Positions 50,477 to 60,142 of a DNA stretch of 64,000 nucleotides are shown in pieces (positions within the stretch are counted from its first letter, which is position 1; every line of letters begins with the position of its first letter). This DNA comes from OMIW01 sp044235645 (GTDB lineage: Bacteria; Bdellovibrionota_C; UBA2361; OMIW01). The notes beneath the pieces are model-generated. The model was not told the origin of the DNA. It saw nothing but the letters and a program-made list of their open reading frames with translations, and did no database searches. The position numbers and the translations under genes were made by a program. The DNA is taken from positions 271,697-335,696 of the forward strand of contig JBIIHQ010000002.1 in the NCBI GenBank assembly GCA_044235645.1. The letters run 5' to 3'.

Positions 50477-52828
50477 ATGGTTACGGAACATCTGTACGCA
50501 TCGCTGGGGATCATCCTCATCGGTGTTGTCACCGCAGGTGCGGCGGGAACTGGCATGCTTCTCTTCGTGCCACGAGTGCGACGTCGGGTCGTCACTCCCG
50601 TCGTGAGGAGTTGGTTCCGACGAGCGGTGCCGCCGGTATCGGATACCGAAAGGATCGCTCTTGAAGCGGGTTCGTCCGGATTCGAGGAGGAGTTCTTTCG
50701 AGCCGTCCCGAATTGGGCTCGGCTTGCTGGGAAGTCCTCGTGGCCACATCTTACTGAGGCGGAGCGGAGCTTTATCGAAGGTCCCGTCAAGACTCTCTGT
50801 GCGATGTTAAACCACAGCGAGATTGCTCACGAGCAAGATCTCCCTCGCGAAGTTTGGCGATTCCTCGCCGATCAGAAGTTTTTCGGGCTTGTTATCCCGA
50901 AGGAGTACGGGGGACTTGGATTTTCCGAGTATGCCCATTCGGTGATCATCAAGATCATTGCGACGCGAAGCATCGCGGCGGCGGTGACGGTGATGGTCCC
51001 CAACAGCCTCGGGCCCGGGCAGTTGATGCTCAGGTACGGTACCTCCGAGCAAAAGAATCATTACCTTCCTCGCCTCGCGGCGGGACAGGAGATTCCTTGT
51101 TTTGGCCTCACCGGTCCGACAAACGGGTCAGACGCAAGCACGATGCCGGATTCTGGGATCATCACCAAAGTGGGGGATGAGATTGGGGTCAAGCTCAGCT
51201 TCGAGAAGCGGTATATCACCCTCGCGCCGGTAGCCACCCTGATCGGTGTCGCCTTTATCTTGCGCGATCCCGAGCGGCTGCTCAGTGATCGGGTTGACTA
51301 CGGGATCACCCTCGCCCTCATCCCTCGGGAAACTCCCGGTTTGCGGGTGGGTGAGCGACACGATCCACTTGGAACGGGATTTATGAATGGTCCAGTTCGG
51401 GGGGATAACGTGTTTATTCCGATCAGCAACGTGATAGGTGGTGCTTCTGGCCTTGGTCTCGGCTGGCGAATGCTCGTCGAGTGTCTCGGTGTCGGTCGTG
51501 CCATCTCACTACCGTCGCTGAGCATTGGGGGTATTCAACTCACTACTCGAGGTGTCGGTGCTTACGCACGCATTCGTCAGCAGTTCGGACTCCCGATTGG
51601 GAAGTTCGAGGGTGTTCGTAAACCGCTCGCCGCTATCGCAGCCTCGAGCTATGCGATGGAAGCAACGAGTCGTGTGGGCCTCGGGCTCATCGAATCGGGT
51701 GAGCGATCTTCGGTGATGTCCGCCATTCTCAAGTTCTACCTGACTGAGCGCATGCGCACGGTCGTGAACGACGGTATGGACATTCTCGGAGGAGCAGCGA
51801 TCCAGGAAGGTCCCCGTAACATCTTAGCCGGGGTCTATAAAAGCCTTCCCGTTGCGATCACCGTTGAGGGGGCGAATATCCTTACCAAGAACCTCATAGT
51901 CTTTGGTCAGGGGGTATTCCGAGATCATCCCTACGTGCTCAAGGAGCTCAACGCGGCGTTCGACACCGAATCGGCGGGTGCGCTCGAGGAGTTTGATCGG
52001 CTCCTAGTCGGTCACGTCACCTTCGCGGTGCGGAACTTCGCGCGGCTGCTCGGACACTCGATCGCATTGCGCCCGAGTGCACCATCAGATGTGCGTGCCG
52101 GATCTCAGCGGTACTATCGCGAGCTCGCTCGGGTTAGCAACGCATTTGCTGTCCTCACGGACCTCTCCCTCCTTCTCATGGGTGGTGGGCTGAAGCGGAG
52201 TGAGATGCTCTCTGGCCGTTTTGCCGAGGTGCTTTCGGAGCTCTTCGTTTCCACGGCCGCGCTTCGCCGTTTTCAGGAGTTCCCCAATGGAGAATTCCCC
52301 GGCGACGAACTCATACTTCAGTATGAGCTTGAGCGCTCGCTCCGCGCATCTGCCAGTGCGCTGCTCGGCATCTGCGATAACCTTCCAAACCGTCTGGTCG
52401 GTGGGGCAATGCGGATGGTGCTTCTGCCGATTCTTGGCAGGTATCAAGGCCCATCCGATAGCACCGCCAATCAGGTGGCTGAGTTGATTATCGCTCCTGG
52501 TGCACCTCGTGATTCACTCACCGAGTGGGTATTCGGGGGGCGTCACTCTGACGAGCCGTTGCAACGGCTTGACCGGGCATTGGCTCTCGTTATCCAGGCT
52601 GAGCCGCTCTTTTCAAAGGTGCGGACAGCGGCCAAACGGGGGCTTCTCGATGCACGCAGTTCACCTGAACAGGCGGTCCATGCGGGTGTCCTGACAGAGG
52701 AAGAGGCGGGGCTGCTTCGAGATGCCGAAGCAGCTCGGATCGAGGTGATTACGGTTGACGAGTTCAATACGCTCGGCTCACCAAGACTCGGTCTTTATCG
52801 GGAGTTGTACGGCAATGCACCCCAGTGA
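50477..52828 (+). CDS. fadE: FadE-type acyl-CoA dehydrogenase
   Basis: 783 residues from ATG 50477, with GGAAGG upstream; E. coli FadE is 814. The N-terminus has one or two hydrophobic helices (LGIILIGVVTAGAAGTGMLLF), as in membrane-linked FadE. The acyl-CoA dehydrogenase domain follows (EYGGLGFSEYAHS near 148, CFGLTGPTNGSDAS near 220, GRAISLPSLSIGG near 345, and MDILGGAAIQEGPRNIL near 430). About 300 C-terminal residues match the DUF1974 region of FadE. It starts beta-oxidation of fatty acyl-CoA. A strong terminator lies behind it. Confidence 0.94.
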   Translation: MVTEHLYASLGIILIGVVTAGAAGTGMLLFVPRVRRRVVTPVVRSWFRRAVPPVSDTERIALEAGSSGFEEEFFRAVPNWARLAGKSSWPHLTEAERSFIEGPVKTLCAMLNHSEIAHEQDLPREVWRFLADQKFFGLVIPKEYGGLGFSEYAHSVIIKIIATRSIAAAVTVMVPNSLGPGQLMLRYGTSEQKNHYLPRLAAGQEIPCFGLTGPTNGSDASTMPDSGIITKVGDEIGVKLSFEKRYITLAPVATLIGVAFILRDPERLLSDRVDYGITLALIPRETPGLRVGERHDPLGTGFMNGPVRGDNVFIPISNVIGGASGLGLGWRMLVECLGVGRAISLPSLSIGGIQLTTRGVGAYARIRQQFGLPIGKFEGVRKPLAAIAASSYAMEATSRVGLGLIESGERSSVMSAILKFYLTERMRTVVNDGMDILGGAAIQEGPRNILAGVYKSLPVAITVEGANILTKNLIVFGQGVFRDHPYVLKELNAAFDTESAGALEEFDRLLVGHVTFAVRNFARLLGHSIALRPSAPSDVRAGSQRYYRELARVSNAFAVLTDLSLLLMGGGLKRSEMLSGRFAEVLSELFVSTAALRRFQEFPNGEFPGDELILQYELERSLRASASALLGICDNLPNRLVGGAMRMVLLPILGRYQGPSDSTANQVAELIIAPGAPRDSLTEWVFGGRHSDEPLQRLDRALALVIQAEPLFSKVRTAAKRGLLDARSSPEQAVHAGVLTEEEAGLLRDAEAARIEVITVDEFNTLGSPRLGLYRELYGNAPQ

Positions 52829-53236
52829 GCCAACGGAGATGACGGTTTTGTATTGAGGGTTGCAGATATTCGGGCATCTGTGTCATGCAGGTGCCCTTTT
52901 TTTATGTGAGTGAGGATTTATTTCTGCTCTCCGCCTGTCGCTGGAATATGAGTCGAAGGCGGCTTACTCTGTCCATATCTGGGCGGAGCGAGTTGGTAAG
53001 TTACTTTATTGCTGGCACCGAGGGGGCTGTCCGGCAAGGAGTGTGGTAGTGGTCACAAAAAAGCCAGATTGGGAAAACTTTCAATGTAAGTAAGAAACGA
53101 TATTCGTGTTGCATTCTCTCCTCCGAAACCTTTCCTATCCGAGTGACATCATCCAGAGAGAGTAAGTCGGCCCATATTTCAGGGACTATTCGGAAAAAAC
53201 GAATATCTCCGGCATACTGTCCTAACTCGGAGAGCG
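52829..53236. other. boundary gap before the glycan island
   Basis: 408 bp with no gene. The fadE terminator is at the left end. To the right base composition becomes more AT-rich and stays so to about 62.3 kb. Near the end ATTCGGAAAAAACGAAT (about 53190-53206) is an inverted repeat that could be an operator for the next gene. Confidence 0.4.
52872..52903 (+). terminator. intrinsic terminator after fadE
   Basis: GGGCATCTG pairs with CAGGTGCCC (one G-T) around a 7-nt loop and is followed by seven T. Confidence 0.92.
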
Positions 53237-56200
53237 ATGATGCTTTGTCTCATACTCTCGCACAATAACGTCGTTATGTGCGAGCGGGCAATCCTGTCGG
53301 TAAAAAATCGCTACCCAGGGTTCGGTATAGGAGTTCTCTTTCAGTCTGATTGCTCGTTTCATCGAGCTGGCTATCAAAGCCTCATCGACCGATATCCAGA
53401 GATTATATGGTCGTTAATCTCTGAGTCCCAAGAAGTAACGAGCTGGCTCGGAAGGAGCGAATTCTTTTGCTTGCTTAAAGATGAGTATGAACTAGATGGG
53501 GGCGTTGATTTTACAAATCTCCAAAAAGTTCTTAGCACTCAAACGAAAGTTTCATTCGTTAGTCTGCTTGAGTCCGAATGTGGGGGTATTTTCCCTGTCG
53601 TTTCTGTTGTCGGTGACTCCAACGAGAAAGGTCCAGACGAAGATAAACTCATAATGCTCCACTCAGGGAGAGGGCCGTTGATGCCCTCTATCGCATGGAA
53701 CTCCGCATCCGTGTGGAGAACATCTGACTTTAGTTCCGTAATCAAGGAATCAAGCACCGCGAGCGAAGTCGATGCCCGAGGAGGCTATCTCCTCGAGATA
53801 CTCCTTTGTAAAAAACCACTTTTCGCCAGCATAAACGGGGCAAGAAAAAATGTTATAAACCTCCCTGCATCATCAGCGGTGGGGCAAAAACTCGATAAAT
53901 TAAAAATAAGCATCGTAGTTCCCTGTTACAATCATGGGGATTTTCTTCCTGATGCAATTGACAGTGTACTAAATCAAACCTTTCAGAATCTGGAGTGTCT
54001 CATCGTAAATGATGGAAGTACAGACGGTACTGAGGAGATCGGAAAGCATTTTGCCCGATTAGACCGACGGATACGGCTATTGAATAAGAAAAATGGAGGA
54101 TTGGCAGATGCCCGAAATTTCGGGATTGCCGCTTCTAAGGGTGAATACATTTTGCCTTTAGATGCAGATGACATTCTTCTTCCTGAGGCCTGCCGAACCT
54201 TACATCAGGCGCTCGAAGAACATAGAAGTGCACACATTGCATATCCTGACTATTATTCATTCGGCGAACAAAACGGCCGAGTTTCGTGTATCTCAGAGAG
54301 AGAATTTTACAACCCCTACCGCTCTGACAACGGATTACCTTATTTCTCGCTCTATCGAAGAGAGGTTTGGGAGAAGATAGGGGGTTATCGGACAAATATG
54401 ACTTGGGGGTATGAGGATTGGGACTTCTGGCTCGCTGCGCTCGCGGCCAAATTTTCGGCGATTCACGTCGCAGTTCCACTCGTCCGTTATCGAACAAAAA
54501 AGGAGAGTATGTTGACCGGGGCGAGGAAGTATCACTCCGAGTTGACAGCTCAAATGGTGATGAACAATAACGGTCTGTTTGATCAGGCGACACTTGCGCG
54601 AGCAAATCAAAATGGGGGCACGAAGCCGCGCTCACGCCAGAGACCTCAGGTTTCCATAATTATACCGACCTATAATCGACCTCACCTCCTACAGAGGTCG
54701 ATACGGTCCGTACTGAGCCAGGAGGAAAGGGATGTAGAAATAATCGTTGTAAACGATGCAGGCTTCGAACCGGATCACTCTATCCTTCATCAAGACGGAA
54801 GAATTCGTTATGTCAATCATTCGGAAAACCGTGGCCTTGCCGCTTCGCGAAATACTGGCATTGCCCTTGCCGAAGGACAATATATCGGCTATCTCGATGA
54901 CGACGACATCCTCCTTCCAAACCATTTGTCTCTTCTTCTCTCCGCCTGTCGAAGGTTCGAGGCAAAGGTGGTCTATGCAAATGCGTCGCGTCGTTGGGAA
55001 AATGAAAAAGGGGAGGTTGTACGGAGAGACATACCCTACATAGAACCGTACCGGCAAGAGGAGCTTATATTTCGTAATATTACTCCAGTCCAAACTATCT
55101 TACATTGCCGAAGTTGTATCGACGATGGTGCTCGGTTTGATGAATCATTGAAGCGGCTTGAGGATTGGGATTTCTGGTCTCGCTTGAGTGAGACCACATC
55201 ATTCCTGAAGATTAATCCAATTACATCCGAGTTTTCTTGGAGAAACGACGGCAGTTCGATGACCAGTAGCTCAAAAATTCCCTTTCTGCTCGCGGAATTG
55301 AGGATACTGATGAGACACTCTCACCGAGTCGAACAAAGAAAGCACCTGTTGACGAGATTTGAGGAGACAATCCGAAAGTGTGTCGAAGCTCTCGTTTGTG
55401 AGATTCACATGAGGTCGCGAGGAGACGAACAGCCGATCCTTGAATTGGGAGAAATATTGGCAGACGCGATCACGACCTTTCCGCAATATGAGCGGTATTT
55501 TAATTTCATACTTGAGAATACCCTCGCCTCACATAATTTTAAGGAAAGGGGAGAGCCGCAAGATTTCGGGAAAGGAGGACCAACTATCCGTGTTGACGGG
55601 GATCCTGAAAGAGGCAGGATGGAAAGGCGGGACGATGAAAGAATTAAGGTATCGATAGTTATTCCTCTCTTCAACTCGATTCATTTTACTCGAAATATAA
55701 TACCTGCTCTTTTATCGGATAAAAGCTTAACCAAGAAAGAAATTATCCTTGTTGATAATGGATCGAGCGATGGAACAAATGAACTATTAGTTGGATTTGG
55801 GAGTCAGATAAAGAAAATAACAAACTCAGTAAATAAAAATTTCTCAGGCGCTTGCAATCAAGGCGCCGGTATTGCGTTGGGGGAGTACATTCTATTTCTC
55901 AATAATGACGTCGATTTGCTACCGGGTTGGCTCGATAATATGGTTGCGGTGCTCGATAATCACCTCGATGTTGGCGTAGTTGGGAATTTGCAACTTTTTC
56001 CGAACTCCAACAAAGTCCATCATTGCGGGATGTATTTCAACGAACATGGTTTGCCAATTCACTACCTTGAGGGGGTGGATCAGAACGATCCCCGAGTTCT
56101 TATCTATCGGGAGATGCAGTGTGTGACAGGGGCATGCCTTCTGATGAGAGCAGGGTTATTCCAGGTTCTTGGTGGATTCGATGAAAAATTCCGGAACGGT

Positions 56201-57379
56201 TACGAAGATGTCGACCTTTGCCTTCGTGCCCGAGCGATAAACTGGAAGATTGCCTACACACCGAATAGCAAAATCATTCACCACGTGTCTCGGAGTCCGG
56301 GGAGGAGCACTCACAGCATTCCGAACGAGAATCTCTTTCTATCCCGATGGGCTGGTCGCGTCAGTCCAGACCTGCACGAGTTCCAGCGACAAGAGGAACT
56401 TGATATCCAGGAGGACCTTCTCGTTCGCTCATCTGACAAACAGGTAATATTTGTCCTTCATCCGAGAGCTGACTTATTGGAAGCATCATATCTCAGGCTT
56501 TTGGTGGCTAATATTCGAAGGGAGGTGGCTGGGCGTCTTACGCGCTCTCGGATGCCTCGAATTTTGGCACCGGTCAATTGCCGAACCGATGATTGTGAAA
56601 TTTGGGTGGACTTTTACGACGGCAGCGAAGCAAGCTGGACCGAATGTCTCACCTCTCTGGCCAGCATCGGATCCTGCCAAGTATTTATTCATACTCCGAG
56701 TCCAGAACACTATACGCCCGGATTAGAGTATTTTTTAAAAAGGTTGCCAAAAAGAGGCATCTCCGTAACCCCGATGCGTCAAAGCCCGATAAGTGAGCAG
56801 GAGATTAACTACATCGAGGATGAGGGCGATACCTGCCCAATTTTCTACCCCAGCGGCATTGACATATTTCGACCAGAGGACGTGCCGGACCGAGAACGAG
56901 CATCGTCCATTTTGGGTCTTTCCCCCGAGAGTATCTTTTCGATACTAGTTCTATCGAAGGATGATTCCGTTGAGTCGTTTACCAAGACCATAGAGCTTGA
57001 ATCTGTTAAGAATCAGCCAGCCTTGCTGATCTATTCGGGTAGGGACCCTCAATCCCCCCGATTGGTCTCTTACTTCAAGGATATCGCCCAACGGGCAGGA
57101 TACAAGGGGGAGGTAATCTTTGTAGCACCGAACATCCGGTATATGAGCCTCTTGAGCCTATTCGTTTCTGCAAACGAGGTGATCTGGACTGGCAGAGAAT
57201 CGAATCTTTTATCCCAAATTATTTGCAGTATAAGGGAACCTGCCGGTGATTTCGAGAGGAGTGTCTTGATGGAGGATCTCGTATCTGAGGTTACCTCACG
57301 AATTCTCGCGCATGAGGAGGTAAGTAATACCCAAAAATACTCGGTGCAGGCGTTGGATCGGCGGTGGATTATTTTTTAA
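53237..57379 (+). CDS. four-domain glycosyltransferase (GT2-GT2-GT2-GT4-like)
   Basis: 1380 residues. The first 215 have no clear family. GT2 domain one starts near 220 (ISIVVPCYNHGDFLPDAIDS, DXD in LPLDADDILL). Domain two starts near 470 (VSIIIPTYNRPHLLQRS, GYLDDDDILL). Domain three starts near 802 (VSIVIPLFNSIHFTRN, FLNNDVDLLPGW, and a GYEDVDLCLRAR acceptor-side block). The C-terminal 300 residues look GT-B/GT4-like, with FYPSGIDIFRPEDVPDRERA. All three GT2 domains keep their acidic metal-binding motifs, so each could transfer a sugar. Likely cytoplasmic and acting on a lipid-linked glycan. Acceptors unknown. Confidence 0.88.
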   Translation: MMLCLILSHNNVVMCERAILSVKNRYPGFGIGVLFQSDCSFHRAGYQSLIDRYPEIIWSLISESQEVTSWLGRSEFFCLLKDEYELDGGVDFTNLQKVLSTQTKVSFVSLLESECGGIFPVVSVVGDSNEKGPDEDKLIMLHSGRGPLMPSIAWNSASVWRTSDFSSVIKESSTASEVDARGGYLLEILLCKKPLFASINGARKNVINLPASSAVGQKLDKLKISIVVPCYNHGDFLPDAIDSVLNQTFQNLECLIVNDGSTDGTEEIGKHFARLDRRIRLLNKKNGGLADARNFGIAASKGEYILPLDADDILLPEACRTLHQALEEHRSAHIAYPDYYSFGEQNGRVSCISEREFYNPYRSDNGLPYFSLYRREVWEKIGGYRTNMTWGYEDWDFWLAALAAKFSAIHVAVPLVRYRTKKESMLTGARKYHSELTAQMVMNNNGLFDQATLARANQNGGTKPRSRQRPQVSIIIPTYNRPHLLQRSIRSVLSQEERDVEIIVVNDAGFEPDHSILHQDGRIRYVNHSENRGLAASRNTGIALAEGQYIGYLDDDDILLPNHLSLLLSACRRFEAKVVYANASRRWENEKGEVVRRDIPYIEPYRQEELIFRNITPVQTILHCRSCIDDGARFDESLKRLEDWDFWSRLSETTSFLKINPITSEFSWRNDGSSMTSSSKIPFLLAELRILMRHSHRVEQRKHLLTRFEETIRKCVEALVCEIHMRSRGDEQPILELGEILADAITTFPQYERYFNFILENTLASHNFKERGEPQDFGKGGPTIRVDGDPERGRMERRDDERIKVSIVIPLFNSIHFTRNIIPALLSDKSLTKKEIILVDNGSSDGTNELLVGFGSQIKKITNSVNKNFSGACNQGAGIALGEYILFLNNDVDLLPGWLDNMVAVLDNHLDVGVVGNLQLFPNSNKVHHCGMYFNEHGLPIHYLEGVDQNDPRVLIYREMQCVTGACLLMRAGLFQVLGGFDEKFRNGYEDVDLCLRARAINWKIAYTPNSKIIHHVSRSPGRSTHSIPNENLFLSRWAGRVSPDLHEFQRQEELDIQEDLLVRSSDKQVIFVLHPRADLLEASYLRLLVANIRREVAGRLTRSRMPRILAPVNCRTDDCEIWVDFYDGSEASWTECLTSLASIGSCQVFIHTPSPEHYTPGLEYFLKRLPKRGISVTPMRQSPISEQEINYIEDEGDTCPIFYPSGIDIFRPEDVPDRERASSILGLSPESIFSILVLSKDDSVESFTKTIELESVKNQPALLIYSGRDPQSPRLVSYFKDIAQRAGYKGEVIFVAPNIRYMSLLSLFVSANEVIWTGRESNLLSQIICSIREPAGDFERSVLMEDLVSEVTSRILAHEEVSNTQKYSVQALDRRWIIF

Positions 57380-57532
57380 AAAGAGAGGGAGAAGTAGCTT
57401 GATTCTGGAACAGCGAACGGTTGCGGATCATCCATAATAATAATCTATTCGGACGGGTACATGTAACGAATATCTGCATCAGGAGGTCGCCACTGAGGCA
57501 GAGTTTCCCAATTCAATATTTATGAGTAATCC

Positions 57533-58246
57533 ATGGATGCTGAAAGCAGTTTTGACCTAGAGGTCCTCATCGATCGAAACGTACCTAGATGGAATTGTGG
57601 CCCGAGGCGGCTCCATCTAGGATGCGGAGAGTCGAAGCTGACGGATTTTATCAATATAGATTACCCAGCTGATCAACATAACGTCATGTCGGTAACACCA
57701 GACATTGCTATCGATCTGAGGAAGCTAACCTGTCGCTCGGGAACGATAGATGAAATCCGACTTCACCACGTCTTTGAACATTTCAGCAGGGTAACGGCGA
57801 TATCCATGCTCGTGAGATGGCACGTCTGGCTGAAAGAGGGAGGGATCCTGATAATCGAAACTCCTGATTTTGTCGGCACCGCCCGAACAATCCTCAGCAC
57901 AAACGACTGGCATATTGTGATGGGTGGGATACGGCACCTAACCGGGGACCAGGCTGCTTCGTGGGCATATCATGTCGAGCAGTGGTTCCCCGAACGATTT
58001 AAACACACCCTCAGCAAACTAGGATTTCAGATAGAAGATATAAAATCCTCTCAATGGCAACATCCACCTTATTTAAGCAATGTAACTGTTACAGCGATAA
58101 AGAGCCGATGTATGGAAGTAGGCGAATTGCTGCAAAGCGCAGATGAGCTCCTGTGGGAGAGCACGGTTTCGTCGGAAGAGCGTCAGACGCACGCTGTCTG
58201 GAAGGATCAACTGAGAGAGATGCTTTTAGAGGTAGAGATTCTTTGA
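57533..58246 (+). CDS. SAM-dependent methyltransferase
   Basis: 237 residues. Motif I is RLHLGCGESKL near residue 24, the acidic ribose-binding strand is INIDYP near 40, and the post-motif HHVFEHFSR near 80 is typical of the type 11 methyltransferase group seen in polysaccharide loci. The C-terminal 70 residues are helical. In this island it could methylate a sugar or cap a chain. Substrate not predictable. Confidence 0.8.
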   Translation: MDAESSFDLEVLIDRNVPRWNCGPRRLHLGCGESKLTDFINIDYPADQHNVMSVTPDIAIDLRKLTCRSGTIDEIRLHHVFEHFSRVTAISMLVRWHVWLKEGGILIIETPDFVGTARTILSTNDWHIVMGGIRHLTGDQAASWAYHVEQWFPERFKHTLSKLGFQIEDIKSSQWQHPPYLSNVTVTAIKSRCMEVGELLQSADELLWESTVSSEERQTHAVWKDQLREMLLEVEIL

Positions 58247-58336
58247 TTAAACCGGCGAGAGGTTTTTGAATTTAGTCAGTGGCTTTTGCAATGATTGATC
58301 TGAACAAACTCTAACGCCAAATATTCATGGCTGCGT

Positions 58337-59062
58337 ATGGAATTGACAATACCGAGTCACATCAAGAATATCCCAATTCATCAATTACATGATTTTAATC
58401 AGCGTGGACGAGATGAGTGGGTTCGAATGAAAGCGGCTGTGATACCAGAGGGAAGCAGGGTTCTCGATGTAGGTGCTGGTACCTGCCCTTACCGGAATTT
58501 ATTCAATCATTGCGACTATAGAACGCACGATTTTAAGAGATACCAGGGAGAGAAGTTAGGCGGGACAACCGAATACGGAGTCATCGACTACGTATCTGAC
58601 GTATCTGCTATTCCTGAGAGCTCAGGGTTCTTCGATGTCATTCTATGCACGGAGGTTCTTGAGCATGTTCCCGAACCGATTGAGGCGCTGAGGGAGATTT
58701 CTCGACTGATTCGTAAAGGAGGTGTTGTCCTTATCACAGCTCCGCTTGGGTCAGGTCTTCATCAGGAGCCGTATCACTTTTACGGAGGCTATACCCCTCA
58801 TTGGTACCGTCATTTTGGTGAAAAATTTGGATTTCGTATAGCTGAGGTCACACCGAATGGGGGTTTTTTTAGAATGCTTGCTCAGGAGTGTAATCGTGCA
58901 GGATCTTTTCTTTCGCGGAGGTCTGACATCCCCCGCGAAGAGTCAGAGGTGATGTATTCGATGTTGAGTGAGGTACTACCCCGATATTTTTTCGGACTTG
59001 AAGAGAGCGATCGGATTGACAGCTTCACGGTTGGCTATCACGTTGAAATGGTAATGGAATAA
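58337..59062 (+). CDS. SAM-dependent methyltransferase
   Basis: 241 residues from ATG 58337. Motif I is RVLDVGAGTCPYRNLF near residue 38, then DVILCTEVLEHVPEP near 93 and GGVVLITAPLGSG near 124, all Methyltransf_11 marks. The C-terminal part has YTPHWYRHFGEKFGF, common in methyltransferases next to glycosyltransferases. It is not closely similar to the methyltransferase upstream. Probably modifies the same glycan. Confidence 0.85.
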   Translation: MELTIPSHIKNIPIHQLHDFNQRGRDEWVRMKAAVIPEGSRVLDVGAGTCPYRNLFNHCDYRTHDFKRYQGEKLGGTTEYGVIDYVSDVSAIPESSGFFDVILCTEVLEHVPEPIEALREISRLIRKGGVVLITAPLGSGLHQEPYHFYGGYTPHWYRHFGEKFGFRIAEVTPNGGFFRMLAQECNRAGSFLSRRSDIPREESEVMYSMLSEVLPRYFFGLEESDRIDSFTVGYHVEMVME

Positions 59063-59266
59063 GAAAGGCACTCTTCTTAATGTGGAAAAAGAACCAGATT
59101 CTAATTCGCCCCAAAGGCTTTGAGAATTGTCCAAACGGAACCCAGACTCGGAAAGGCTGGGCTCCTCGCTAAAAAGATTGAAAGAATCTGCGAAGGCCTC
59201 TGATTTCGCGTGAAACGGTAAGTCGACTTCAGAGCAACATCTCACACGGAAACGATTAGTAATCTG

Positions 59267-60142
59267 CTAAAGGCTCACGGTAGGTTCGTCAGTAGAGCGA
59301 GGAGATATCCACCGTTCTGGAACGAACAAGCGCGACGAGGTCCCAGGACCTGCAAGCCAGATGTCAGGGACGAGCACTTGTGATTCAGATTTCTCTCCAA
59401 GCCAGGCGGCCCACCAGCCGAACGAACTGTTAGAGAGAACGAAATGATGGCAAGCTGACATCAACATCAGATGGAGACCGTCTTTTCTACCAGCCCATTC
59501 CCTTCCGATGAAAGTGGTGGGGTAGCCCACATTAAGATGGGACTCGCACCAAGGAATGTCATCGGAAAACACGAAACAATGCACGGGCCCCACTGAGTCC
59601 GCTATCTGCTTAATCCCTCTGAGGTAATAGTTCAGGGGAGGAACACCATGATAACCAAGGTTTGATTTGTTACTAACAAAGTCACCCCTTCGAACATGCA
59701 CACAGATCGAATTATGCTTGGAGATTGCCTCTTTAAGTTGAATGACCGATTCATCGGCTTCAAGTACGACGAGTAAATTCCTGAGTTGATCGGAGACTGG
59801 AGCGAAGTAGCCTTCGTTTTGCCAGTATCCGTCCAGATAGCAGGGACCGTGCGAAAGCGACTCAGCAATCAAATCGAAAATGTCTGTATCAAACCCAAGT
59901 GACCGTTCCGCAATCCGAGGAAGTCGTTCAATCACTTCAGGCGCAAGACACACGAGATCGGGAATTGCGGCGAAAATATCGAGTGCGAAATCCCGATAGG
60001 TAAAATCTGGTCTTGGTGAGCGATCTAAGAGGAAAGAGAGGTCAAGCTTGAAAGGGACTTTGAATCGGGATGCGCAAGAACAGGCCATCGCGTATTGAAA
60101 GAGCTGATTACCTAATCCTCCCTGAAGCTTGACGATAATCAT
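59267..60142 (-). CDS. alpha-1,2-fucosyltransferase family protein (GT11)
   Basis: 291 residues from ATG 60142, preceded by GGAGAG; the frame continues ten codons upstream to a TTG. The N-terminal KLQGGLGNQLFQYAMA is the GT11 hallmark. The donor-binding block VHVRRGDFVSN lies near 150 and FSDDIPWCE near 195, and the C-terminal LSNSSFGWWAAWLGE is highly characteristic. These enzymes add fucose (or a related sugar) from a GDP donor in alpha-1,2 linkage. It is the only gene of the island on the minus strand, convergent with the methyltransferase. Confidence 0.93.
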   Translation of the reverse strand: MIIVKLQGGLGNQLFQYAMACSCASRFKVPFKLDLSFLLDRSPRPDFTYRDFALDIFAAIPDLVCLAPEVIERLPRIAERSLGFDTDIFDLIAESLSHGPCYLDGYWQNEGYFAPVSDQLRNLLVVLEADESVIQLKEAISKHNSICVHVRRGDFVSNKSNLGYHGVPPLNYYLRGIKQIADSVGPVHCFVFSDDIPWCESHLNVGYPTTFIGREWAGRKDGLHLMLMSACHHFVLSNSSFGWWAAWLGEKSESQVLVPDIWLAGPGTSSRLFVPERWISPRSTDEPTVSL

